This document shows, one piece after another, positions 47,929 through 55,797 of a stretch of 64,000 nt of DNA. The notes beneath the pieces were generated by a model. It saw nothing but the letters and a program-made list of their open reading frames with translations. It did not search any database and was not told the DNA's origin. The DNA is from DASVCN01 sp040905665 (GTDB lineage: Bacteria; Deinococcota; Deinococci; Deinococcales; Trueperaceae), in the NCBI GenBank assembly GCA_040905665.1, contig JBBDRD010000027.1:248001-312000 (forward strand), written 5' to 3'. Within the stretch, counting starts at the first letter, position 1, and each line of letters opens with the position of its first letter. The translations under genes were made by a program, and so were the position numbers.

Positions 47929-50765
47929 GAGTCCGCGTCGCCTCGGCCGGAACCGGGAAGACCACTAGCCTGGTGCTGCGCTACCTCGAGTTGATCGGCT
48001 CGGGTACGCCGCCTCGTCGTATTGCCGGCGTCACCTTTACCCGTACCGCTGCGGCCGAGTTGCGCCAACGGGTAGGCGCAGGCATCCGCGAGCTACTGCG
48101 GAGCGGGCATTTCCTGGGTGTAATGGAGCTGGACGAGTCGCAGCGACCGGCCTACGAGGAGGCGTTACGGGAGCTGGACGGGGCGACACTCACGACCATT
48201 CACGGTTTCATGATCGACGCTCTCCGGCTATCGGCGCCGGCCATGGGACTCGACCCGGACTTCGCGGTGCTGCCCGAGTGGGAAGCGCAGGCGCTTTTCG
48301 AAGAGGAGTTGCGCACGCTGGGCTACCTTGCCGCCGATCGCAAGCACCCCTTTCATGGCGCCACGACGATGCTGGGCCCCGATGCCAAGCCTCATCTGCT
48401 GAGGCTCTTCGCCCTTCGTTCATCGCTGGAGCAGTTCAAGGCCGGCAACGACGATGCCAGCCAGGCCGTTGTGAGGCTCTTCGAGGCGAGCTACACGGAG
48501 TTCGAAAGGCGTTTGGGAGCGCGCAGCCTGCCGCCGAGCGAGGTGGAGCGGCGAGCGCTCAAGCTCCTTGGAGTACCGGCTGCCCTGGCCAGGCTAAGGG
48601 ATCGGTACAGGGTGGCATTGGTCGACGAGTTCCAGGATGTCAACCCGCTGCAAGGCCGGTTCTTCGAGGCTCTCGAGGGGGCAGGCCTGGAAGTCGAGGT
48701 GGTTGGCGACCCCAAGCAGTCGATATACGGGTTCCGAAATGCCGACGTCGGCGTGTTCCGCAGGGCGCTGGCGAACGGCGAAGAGCTACCGGCCCTCGAC
48801 CGCAGCTATCGGCACGGCCGCTTGGTCAATCGCTTCATCAATCACCTGACGGCGAGCCTGGCCGCCCGGGAGATGGGTTTCGGGCCTCGAGAGGCGCCCG
48901 AGGTAAGTGCGGCAGGTCCACGGGCAGAGGTACGGGGCCGGGTCGAGGTGCACTGGGTAGCGGGCGACGAGCCCGTAGCCGACCTAAGATCCAGCGAAGC
49001 CGATGTCCTCGCCCGGCGGCTGGCGTCGTTGCACCGAGAGCAGGGAATCCCCTACCGCGAAATGGCGGTCCTCGCCCGCTCCCACCCTAGCCTGGCAATT
49101 GCCGAGGAAGCTCTCAGGCGAGCAGGTCTGCCGGCCGTGCTGCTGCAGGGCCGCGGCTACTACGAGCGGATCGAGATTCGAGACCTCTACAACGCCCTGA
49201 GGGCGGGGATCGAGCCGAGCGGCGTAGCATTCGCGGCCTGGTTACGGGGGCCGTTCGCCGGCTTGGCGCCGCGGGAACTGGAAGCGGTGATGAGCTCCAA
49301 GGAACCGCAGGCCGAGTTGGAGCGGATCGACCCCCAAGCGGCGGAGGCCTACCGTTACCTGAGAGAACTGATCCTGCGGTCACCCCTCGAAGCGCTCAAG
49401 GCCCTCATTCGGGAACCGCTCATCGCCGGCCGCTCGTTCGTTCATCTCCTGGAGGAACGACAGCGCGAGAACGTGGACGCCCTGTTGTTCACTGTGGCCG
49501 CCCAACCGCCCGGCGACCTGGAGGTACTGCTTGAGCGACTGGAGCTGCTTGCCCGGCAAACCGACGCAGGAGACGTTCCACAAGCCGGCGACGGCGTCAA
49601 GCTCCTCACCGTGCATGCCGCCAAGGGACTGGAGTGGCGGGTGGCGGCCGTGTTCGACCTGGGCCGGCGCGCTCCCAGGAATCGCGACGCCTTGAGGGTC
49701 CATCCCGATAGCGGCCTCGTGTCCTTTCCCGGTAGCGCCGCTTTCCCGGAGGCCGGCAGGAGCTTGGCGGAGCGCGAGGAGGCCGAGAGTTACCGGCTGC
49801 TCTACGTGGCTGTCAGCCGTCCTCGGGAGATCCTGCTGCTAACCGGGAGCGTCAAGGGGGGTCAGTGCTTCGGCTGGGCCAGGGCGCTCGAGCTGATGTC
49901 GCTGGGCCCACGGGCGAAGCAGCATGACAGCCGCGACTTCATGCTCGTCACGCACCCATGCCGTTCACCTGCTCATGAGCCGTCCGAGCCGCCGAAGACG
50001 CGAGCAAAGACGGCGCTGGAGGTGGCGCCGTGGATAGACGAGAAGTACTCGCATCACCCTTATCCGCCCCTTTTCAGCCCATCTCGAATAGAGAGTGACC
50101 GAGTGACCGGAACGCAGGCGTCACCTCTCGAGGACGCCGAACCAGTCGCCTGGGGTGACGCCGAAACTTCCGGCGATCCGCCAGGGCGCGCGAGTACGAT
50201 CGGCACCCTCGTCCATTACGCCATCAGCCAGTCATGGTCTCCGGACGACCCCCGCCACCTCGTCAACTTACGCGCGCAGGAGGTCATGTTTCCGTTCACT
50301 CCGTCCGAACAGGACGAGATCCTGGCCGAGGTGAGCACATTGCTCGCAAACTACCTGGCGATGTTGGGAGAGGAGTTGCCGGCAATCGAGGCGCGCGAAG
50401 TAGACCAAGCCGAGTTGCCGATGGCTCTTCCCCAGGGTGCGACCGTTTGGCAGGGGGTAATCGATCGTCTCTATCAGGTGGGGGGGCGCTGGTATCTCGA
50501 CGACTACAAGACCGACCGGAATGTCGATCCTCGCCTCTACCTTGCTCAGCTTAGCGTCTATGTCCAAGCGGTGAGCCGGGTGAGGGGTGTCGTCCCGGTT
50601 GCCCGCCTGGTTTACCTGCGCTCCATGAAGGTAGTCGAGTTATCGGCGGAGGAACTAGAAACGGCATTTCTCGAGACTATGGCGAGAGCAGGGGAGCCGG
50701 GCGCACTCACGCGAACTTCACCCGTGCCGGCTTCACTCACACAAAATTCGCACACGCGCGAGTGA
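47925..50765 (+). CDS. AddA-like (UvrD-type) helicase-nuclease subunit
   Basis: 946 aa. SF1A helicase motifs in order: ASAGTGKTTS (I), GVTFTRTAAAELRQR (Ia), TTIHGFMID, LVDEFQDVNPLQ (II), VVGDPKQSIYGFRNAD (III), LDRSYRH (IV), LLTVHAAKGLEW (V), LLYVAVSRPREILL (VI). The C-terminal RecB-like nuclease is intact: GTLVHYAIS, GVIDRLYQ and YLDDYKTDRN, then LAQLSVYVQA. Forms the end-resecting AddAB-type complex with the preceding protein, and by sequence is the only subunit with a complete nuclease site. Confidence 0.92.
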   Translation: MRVRVASAGTGKTTSLVLRYLELIGSGTPPRRIAGVTFTRTAAAELRQRVGAGIRELLRSGHFLGVMELDESQRPAYEEALRELDGATLTTIHGFMIDALRLSAPAMGLDPDFAVLPEWEAQALFEEELRTLGYLAADRKHPFHGATTMLGPDAKPHLLRLFALRSSLEQFKAGNDDASQAVVRLFEASYTEFERRLGARSLPPSEVERRALKLLGVPAALARLRDRYRVALVDEFQDVNPLQGRFFEALEGAGLEVEVVGDPKQSIYGFRNADVGVFRRALANGEELPALDRSYRHGRLVNRFINHLTASLAAREMGFGPREAPEVSAAGPRAEVRGRVEVHWVAGDEPVADLRSSEADVLARRLASLHREQGIPYREMAVLARSHPSLAIAEEALRRAGLPAVLLQGRGYYERIEIRDLYNALRAGIEPSGVAFAAWLRGPFAGLAPRELEAVMSSKEPQAELERIDPQAAEAYRYLRELILRSPLEALKALIREPLIAGRSFVHLLEERQRENVDALLFTVAAQPPGDLEVLLERLELLARQTDAGDVPQAGDGVKLLTVHAAKGLEWRVAAVFDLGRRAPRNRDALRVHPDSGLVSFPGSAAFPEAGRSLAEREEAESYRLLYVAVSRPREILLLTGSVKGGQCFGWARALELMSLGPRAKQHDSRDFMLVTHPCRSPAHEPSEPPKTRAKTALEVAPWIDEKYSHHPYPPLFSPSRIESDRVTGTQASPLEDAEPVAWGDAETSGDPPGRASTIGTLVHYAISQSWSPDDPRHLVNLRAQEVMFPFTPSEQDEILAEVSTLLANYLAMLGEELPAIEAREVDQAELPMALPQGATVWQGVIDRLYQVGGRWYLDDYKTDRNVDPRLYLAQLSVYVQAVSRVRGVVPVARLVYLRSMKVVELSAEELETAFLETMARAGEPGALTRTSPVPASLTQNSHTRE

Positions 50766-50776
50766 AGGACCGCTGG

Positions 50777-50782
50777 TAATAT
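50777..50782 (+). promoter_or_regulatory. TANNNT box for leaderless thioesterase transcript
   Basis: TAATAT, 6 nt, ATG 50789; no SD, inside the gap after addA. Confidence 0.5.
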
Positions 50783-50788
50783 TTCCGA

Positions 50789-51229
50789 ATGGACGATGCG
50801 CTCGCCCATACCCAGGAGATAACGGTACACGAGGCCGAGATCGACGAAATGGGACACGTCAACAACGCCGTCTACCTCCACTGGGTTGACAACTGTTGTC
50901 GTGCTCACGCCGAGCGGTTAGGGATGCCGATCACACGGATGATGGAATTGGGTGTCGTGCCGGTCGTGCGAAGACACGTGGCTACCTACCGACTCTCGGC
51001 CAACATCGGGGAGCAAGTAGCCGTGTCGACTCGGATTGTTCGTGTGCGGGGACCGTTAGCCACCCGGCACAACGAGGTGCGGCGCCAGAGCGACGAGGCG
51101 CTGTTGGTGGAGGTGGACACCGATTGGGTTTGGGTCGATCCGACCAGCGGCAGGCCCAAGGCGCCTCCACCAGAGGTGATGGCCGCGTTCGGGCTCGACT
51201 CGTCCGAGCGGCCCGCAAGAGTACCGTGA
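50789..51229 (+). CDS. Acyl-CoA thioesterase, hot-dog fold (4HBT family)
   Basis: 146 aa. Hot-dog fold with the 4HBT motif EAEIDEMGHVNNAVYLHWVDN (Asp/Asn of the active site), central strands RRHVATYRLSANIGEQVAVSTRIVRVRG and the ending DEALLVEVDTDWVWVDPTSGRPKAPPPEV. Hydrolyses acyl-CoA or acyl-ACP thioesters; substrate unknown. Confidence 0.88.
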   Translation: MDDALAHTQEITVHEAEIDEMGHVNNAVYLHWVDNCCRAHAERLGMPITRMMELGVVPVVRRHVATYRLSANIGEQVAVSTRIVRVRGPLATRHNEVRRQSDEALLVEVDTDWVWVDPTSGRPKAPPPEVMAAFGLDSSERPARVP

Positions 51230-51237
51230 GGGACCGA

Positions 51238-51834
51238 TCACCGTTCACCGTTTCCTAGGTCCCCCGTGACCTGTAACCCCGAAAGATCCGTAAGGGAGTA
51301 GATTCGTTCGTCCCGTAACGACCCATCGGTGCCCAGCGTCCAGTTGCGCAGTAGCCCGTCCAAGCGGAAGCCGCAACGTTCGGCTACCCGGCCGCTCGCA
51401 TCGTTACGGTCGTCGCAGCGGATCTCGACACGCTTGGCCCCCAAGCGCTCGAAAGCGACTCGAGTAAGCGCTAGTACCGCCTCGCTCACGTACCCCTTTC
51501 CTGCCCGCGAGGTACGCACCCAATAGCCGATTTCGCAACGGGGGATACGCCAGTCGAGACGGTGTAAGCCGCTGCTGCCGATCAGCTCCCCACTGGTACG
51601 GTCGAAAAAATGATAACGAAGGTCTTCGTAGGTGACGAAGCGGGCGATCGCGCGGCGAATGCTTTCCTCGCAACCCTCCATGGTGTATTCACCCACGGAC
51701 CAGGGCATCCACGGCCTCAGTTCGGCGAGCGACTCGTGGACCGCGTCGAAGACCGGTCGCACGTCTTCGAGGCGAGGGGGAACGATCAGCAGTCGATCGC
51801 TGCTAATGCTGTTGGGAACGTCTCGGCCCACCAT
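51238..51834 (-). CDS. GNAT acetyltransferase (RimJ/RimL-type)
   Basis: 198 aa. N-terminal SDRLLIVPPRLEDVRPVFDAV, mid YHFFDRTSGELIGSSGLHRLDW, acetyl-CoA loop EIGYWVRTSRAGKGYVSEAVLAL, and the NDASGRVAERCGFRLDGLLRN ending are the RimJ/RimL hallmarks. Targets could be ribosomal protein N-termini or small molecules. ATG 51834 directly follows the TAG of the upstream GNAT gene. Confidence 0.9.
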   Translation of the reverse strand: MVGRDVPNSISSDRLLIVPPRLEDVRPVFDAVHESLAELRPWMPWSVGEYTMEGCEESIRRAIARFVTYEDLRYHFFDRTSGELIGSSGLHRLDWRIPRCEIGYWVRTSRAGKGYVSEAVLALTRVAFERLGAKRVEIRCDDRNDASGRVAERCGFRLDGLLRNWTLGTDGSLRDERIYSLTDLSGLQVTGDLGNGER

Positions 51835-52254
51835 CTAAAGCCGCTTCCCCATGCTCACTACCTCGTCTATGACATAACCGAGATTGGCGTAGAAGGCGAC
51901 GACGGCGCTATTGGCGGACCTGATCTGAAGATTGATCTTGGGGCAGCCAAGAGATGCCAGCCGCGACTCCGCCCCCGCCATCATCTGCCGCCCAAAGCCC
52001 CGCCCCTGCTGTTGGGGGGAGACCGCCAGGTAGTTGATCCAACCTCGGTGCCCGTCAAAGCCCGCCATAACCGTCGCCACCGGAATTCCGGCCAACGTGC
52101 CCACCAGAAACAGCTCCGGTTGGATTGCGATCTTGCGGGCTATATCCTCCTGAGGGTCGTTCCAGGGCACGCTAAGGCCGCATCTTCGCCACAGCGCCAC
52201 AACCTGCTGTTCGTCACCGCTTCGGTAGGGACGGATGCGAAATTCGGATGCCAT
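51835..52254 (-). CDS. GNAT acetyltransferase (YpeA-like)
   Basis: 139 aa from ATG 52254 (TATTAT 5 nt upstream on the minus strand; leaderless-looking). Short GNAT: FRIRPYRSGDEQQVVALWRRCGL, YLAVSPQQQGRGFGRQMMAGAE (Q/RxxGxG/A CoA loop) and INLQIRSANSAVVAFYANLGYV. YpeA-type proteins of unproven target. Directly abuts the downstream RimJ-like gene (stop TAG then ATG), so one operon. Confidence 0.88.
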   Translation of the reverse strand: MASEFRIRPYRSGDEQQVVALWRRCGLSVPWNDPQEDIARKIAIQPELFLVGTLAGIPVATVMAGFDGHRGWINYLAVSPQQQGRGFGRQMMAGAESRLASLGCPKINLQIRSANSAVVAFYANLGYVIDEVVSMGKRL

Positions 52255-52259
52255 GGACG

Positions 52260-52265
52260 ATAATA
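52260..52265 (-). promoter_or_regulatory. TANNNT box for leaderless GNAT operon transcript
   Basis: TATTAT on the minus strand, 5 nt before ATG 52254; no SD. Confidence 0.5.
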
Positions 52266-52508
52266 TCCGGCGGCGTGAAGGCGAAGTCAATCGAGTACCC
52301 GGGTGGGGATGGGGGTTCTGCCGGTTGGCGGTGCGCGGCTGCGCTGGGGGCGTAAGCGGGCGCGGATGGGGCCGAGCAGCGGGCGCCCACCGGCCAACAT
52401 GTGCGGGCCAATGCACGCTGAATGCGAATTGCCTCGTGCTAGGCTCTGTTACTCGGCTCTGCTGCGGCGCTGTTAAGCTGGCCTGCCATTAGCTGTGCGG
52501 GAGGATCA

Positions 52509-53045
52509 ATGGGACTGGCAGTCGAGCTCTACTTCGATGCTCGTACCGAAGACACGATCACGGCTCTTCGTGACGCCGTTCATGATGCCGGCATCGAGGC
52601 CTCGCCACGCCTGACGGGAAGCCGTCCGCACATCAGCCTGGCGCTGGTGAAGACGGAGGACGTCCCACTCTTGGGCGGCGTGGTGACCGAGTTTGCTCGG
52701 GAGTCCGGCAGCTGCCATCTGCGACTGGGTGCGTTGTCCTCCTTCGCGAGTGAACAAGGGGTGCTCTACCTCGCCCCTGTTCCCACCATCGGCTTGCTCG
52801 AAATTCACTCGCGGCTGCATGAACACCTCAAGAGCAGAGGGCTGGAGTCGGATCCCCTTTATCGACCGGGCGCCTGGGTTCCTCACTGCACGATCGAGAT
52901 GGGGCTTAGCGGAAGCCAGCTCGCGGCCGCCTTCGATGCCTGTTGGGTTGACTTTACGCCGATAGATGGCCGGCTGGTTGCCGCCGGGGTGGTCTCTTAC
53001 CCGCCGCCTCGTTGCCACTTCGTGACGCCCCTGCAGGGGGCCTAA
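52509..53045 (+). CDS. 2'-5' RNA ligase / 2H phosphoesterase-family protein
   Basis: 178 aa from ATG 52509 (GGGAGG SD). Two HxS/T motifs of the 2H superfamily: SRPHISLALV near residue 45 and WVPHCTIEM near residue 125, on a duplicated alpha/beta fold. Members cut or ligate 2',3'-cyclic phosphate RNA ends or related linkages; the target is unknown. Confidence 0.85.
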   Translation: MGLAVELYFDARTEDTITALRDAVHDAGIEASPRLTGSRPHISLALVKTEDVPLLGGVVTEFARESGSCHLRLGALSSFASEQGVLYLAPVPTIGLLEIHSRLHEHLKSRGLESDPLYRPGAWVPHCTIEMGLSGSQLAAAFDACWVDFTPIDGRLVAAGVVSYPPPRCHFVTPLQGA

Positions 53046-53096
53046 CAATGGTTTGGGGTATTGCCCGGTTACCCTCTGGTTTTGTCCAACCGGGTC

Positions 53097-53125
53097 TTGC
53101 AATCTTCCTCCGCATGGTCTATTGT
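53097..53125 (+). promoter_or_regulatory. Candidate cspA promoter
   Basis: TTGCAA (53097-53102), 17-bp spacer, TATTGT (53120-53125), giving a leader of about 120 nt as is usual for cold-shock mRNAs. Confidence 0.5.
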
Positions 53126-53249
53126 CAATTGTTTCGAGAAATGCCATAGAGGCTGTTTTTCGTAACCGGGAGAAGCCCCGGATGAGCTTCGTGGTCCCGA
53201 CGCGACGGTTTCCGAAGTGGAGACGGCTGCGGGCAGTAAGGAATAGAGA

Positions 53250-53495
53250 ATGCCTACAGGGAAAGTCAAGTGGTTCAACGGCGAAAAAGGTTATGGCTTC
53301 ATCGAGCAAGATGATGGGGGAGCCGATCTCTTCGTTCACTTCAGCGCCATTCAGGGTGACGGTTACCGCAACCTGAACGAAGGCGACGTTGTGGAATTCG
53401 AAGTCGGTCAGGGGCAAAAGGGCCCACAGGCCCGCAATGTGAGCGTCGTGCGTGCCGCCGAGCCGCAGGGCGGTGGCCGCCGCGAGCGCTATTAG
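53250..53495 (+). CDS. Cold-shock protein
   Basis: 81 aa OB-fold protein: GKVKWFNGEKGYGFIEQ (RNP1, KGYGFI) and DLFVHFSAI (RNP2), then EGDVVEFEVGQGQKGPQARNV. Binds single-stranded RNA/DNA. The C-terminal Arg-rich tail (GGGRRERY) is a little longer than in E. coli CspA. Followed by a strong terminator. Confidence 0.96.
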   Translation: MPTGKVKWFNGEKGYGFIEQDDGGADLFVHFSAIQGDGYRNLNEGDVVEFEVGQGQKGPQARNVSVVRAAEPQGGGRRERY

Positions 53496-53530
53496 TTGTT
53501 TCAAAGCTAAGCGTTTCTAGGCAACCGATA

Positions 53531-53560
53531 AGAGCCGGGCTTCGCGCCCGGCTCTTTTTT
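53531..53560 (+). terminator. Intrinsic terminator after cold-shock gene
   Basis: AGAGCCGGGC-TTCGC-GCCCGGCTCT stem-loop followed by a run of five to six T. Confidence 0.92.
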
Positions 53561-53682
53561 CGCGACCTTTTGCTAGCCCCCCTGTGAGCTACAACAAGGT
53601 TCCTGCCCCATCGCCTGCGTTAGCGTAACTGAACTGGTTCTTGCCGGTACTGTCGCCGTTTGATGCCGGCGAAAGGGGTGCC

Positions 53683-53928
53683 ATGAACGATCACGTATAC
53701 AAGAAGATCGAGTTGACCGGCTCATCGGATAAGGGGATCGAGGATGCGATCGCCAATGCGATCTCTCGTGCATCGCAAAGCGTTCGGAACATGCGTTGGT
53801 TCGAGGTTACCGAGACCCGCGGTCATATCGACGGTGGCAAGGTGTCGCACTATCAGGTAACGCTCAAGGTTGGCTTCACTCTCGATGGAGACGACGCAGG
53901 AGTGCCGCCGGGGGGAACCTTCATCTGA
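53683..53928 (+). CDS. Dodecin (flavin-binding storage protein)
   Basis: 81 aa from ATG 53683 (GAAAGG upstream). Dodecin fold: HVYKKIELTGSSDKGIEDAIANAISRASQSVRNMRWFEVTETRGHI, including the Trp that stacks on flavin; ends HYQVTLKVGFTLD. A tail of about 12 residues (DGDDAGVPPGGTFI) is longer than usual. Likely stores or buffers flavin or CoA. Followed by a hairpin-T terminator. Confidence 0.92.
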   Translation: MNDHVYKKIELTGSSDKGIEDAIANAISRASQSVRNMRWFEVTETRGHIDGGKVSHYQVTLKVGFTLDGDDAGVPPGGTFI

Positions 53929-54081
53929 GAATACCCGTACTAGCGGCGGAATCTTTCGTGGCTAGTGACAGGGCTAGTGACAGCCGCATCCTCTGCGGCG
54001 AATCACCTGGTTCTTTCGCGCCTTGGGATGAGAGCGTATTCTGTCTTTTACGGGGGCAGCGGAACCACCGGAAAACGAGTT

Positions 54082-54109
54082 AAGACCGGCACGGGGGCGC
54101 CGGTCTTTT
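54082..54109 (+). terminator. Intrinsic terminator after dodecin
   Basis: AAGACCGGC / GCCGGTCTT stem, 8-nt loop, followed by TTC. Confidence 0.8.
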
Positions 54110-54183
54110 CTCTATTGGACCTTCCGGCGGCTCGGCCTGGGAGCGGGGCTTGATACACTTCCCCCCAACCACAAGGAGTACGA

Positions 54184-55674
54184 ATGCCAGACCAAACCTC
54201 CCCCGCTCCCGCTACGGTCCCCATCCTGGAACCTCGCGACGATCTTCGCCTCACTCGCCACCACCTGCGAATCGGCCGAGCGCACGTTCCCTACACCGCT
54301 ACCGCCGGAACCATGGTCCTTCGCGAGGAGACCTTCGGCCAAGGCGATCGGGCTGACCGTACCGAAGGCCTCAAGGCGCGTGCCGAGGTCTTCCTTGTAA
54401 GTTACGAACGTGATGATGTCGCCGACCGATCCTCTCGGCCGGTTACATTCTGCTTCAACGGCGGCCCCGGCTCCTCCTCGGTTTGGCTGCATCTGGGCAT
54501 GCTCGGGCCCAAGCGAGTGGCACTCGACCCCAACGGTTTCCCAACCTCGCTCTCGGGCGACCTCGTCGATAACGAACACTCGCTCCTCGACGTGAGCGAT
54601 CTCGTCTTCATCGATCCGGTATCGACCGGTTACAGTCGCGCGCTCAAGGGGGAGAAGCCCAAGGAGTTCCACGGCTTCAAGCGGGACATCGAATCCGTGG
54701 GCGAAGTGATACGGCTCTGGTGCAGCCGCAACGGCCGTTGGCCCTCGCCTAAGTATCTAGCCGGAGAAAGTTACCGAACCACCCGAGCGGCCGGACTCGC
54801 GGGCCACCTCCAGGAGCGCCACGGACTCTTCCTCTCGGGACTGATGCTCATCTCAACGGTCCTGGACTTTTCCACTCTCGATTTCGGGCCGGGAAACGAT
54901 CTTCCGCCGCTACTCTTTCTACCCACCTACGCCGCCACAGCGCACTATCACAAGCAGCTCGACGAGGAGCTGCAGGCTCTGCCGGTGCGAGAACTGCTCG
55001 CCCGCGTGGAGGCGTTCGCCCGCGAACGATTTGCGCCGGCGCTGCTTCGCGGCGCTTCCCTTCCGGATGACGAGCGACGCTCAGTTGCACAGGAGATCGC
55101 CCGCTACACGGGGTTGAGTGCCGGCTTCGTCGAGGCGAACGACCTCCGCGTGCCAATCTTCCGCTTCGTCAAGGAACTGCTTCGCGACGAGCGGCGAACA
55201 GTCGGGCGGTTGGACAGCCGCTATGTGGGAACCGATCGTGACGCCGGCGGTGAGAACTTCGAGTACGATCCCGCCTATGCGGCGATACAAGGTTCTTACA
55301 CCGCCGCGCTCAATCACTATCTGCGGAGCGACCTGGACTTCACCAGCGAGTTGCCCTACGAGATCCTTGCCGACTTGTATCGCAACTGGAGCTACAAGGA
55401 GTTCGAGAATCGCTACGTAAACGTGGCCGAGACTCTGCGGAAGGCGATGAGCATGAACCCGCGCTTGAGGGTACACGTTGCCAGCGGCTACTACGACCTG
55501 GCGACCCCGCACTTCGCCAGCGACTATACGTTCGATCATCTGGGCCGGGAGCCGGAGCTACGCCGAAACCTCGAGTTCTCTTACTATGAGGCGGGCCACA
55601 TGATGTATGTGCATGCGGCCTCGCTTGAAGGGTTGAAGGAGCGACTGGCGCAGTTCGTCAACGAGGTTCGCTGA
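54184..55674 (+). CDS. S10-family serine carboxypeptidase-like protein, cytoplasmic
   Basis: 496 aa from ATG 54184 (AAGGAG SD). Alpha/beta-hydrolase of the S10 family: oxyanion segment FNGGPGSSSVWLHLGMLGP, nucleophile S196 (LAGESYRTTR), Asp in SGYYDLATPH and His in EAGHMMYVHA. Unlike most S10 carboxypeptidases it has no signal peptide. It could cut peptides inside the cell, with the substrate unknown. Confidence 0.88.
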   Translation: MPDQTSPAPATVPILEPRDDLRLTRHHLRIGRAHVPYTATAGTMVLREETFGQGDRADRTEGLKARAEVFLVSYERDDVADRSSRPVTFCFNGGPGSSSVWLHLGMLGPKRVALDPNGFPTSLSGDLVDNEHSLLDVSDLVFIDPVSTGYSRALKGEKPKEFHGFKRDIESVGEVIRLWCSRNGRWPSPKYLAGESYRTTRAAGLAGHLQERHGLFLSGLMLISTVLDFSTLDFGPGNDLPPLLFLPTYAATAHYHKQLDEELQALPVRELLARVEAFARERFAPALLRGASLPDDERRSVAQEIARYTGLSAGFVEANDLRVPIFRFVKELLRDERRTVGRLDSRYVGTDRDAGGENFEYDPAYAAIQGSYTAALNHYLRSDLDFTSELPYEILADLYRNWSYKEFENRYVNVAETLRKAMSMNPRLRVHVASGYYDLATPHFASDYTFDHLGREPELRRNLEFSYYEAGHMMYVHAASLEGLKERLAQFVNEVR

Positions 55675-55797
55675 TTCGGTAGAGAGGACCTTCGGCCGCC
55701 GGGGACCGGTCCGGGCCCTCTACTGCGGGTTGTCGATTGCCTGGTCCTGCGCCACCGAGTTGGGCCGGTGCAAAGCCCGGGGAGGCTTTCGGGCGGA

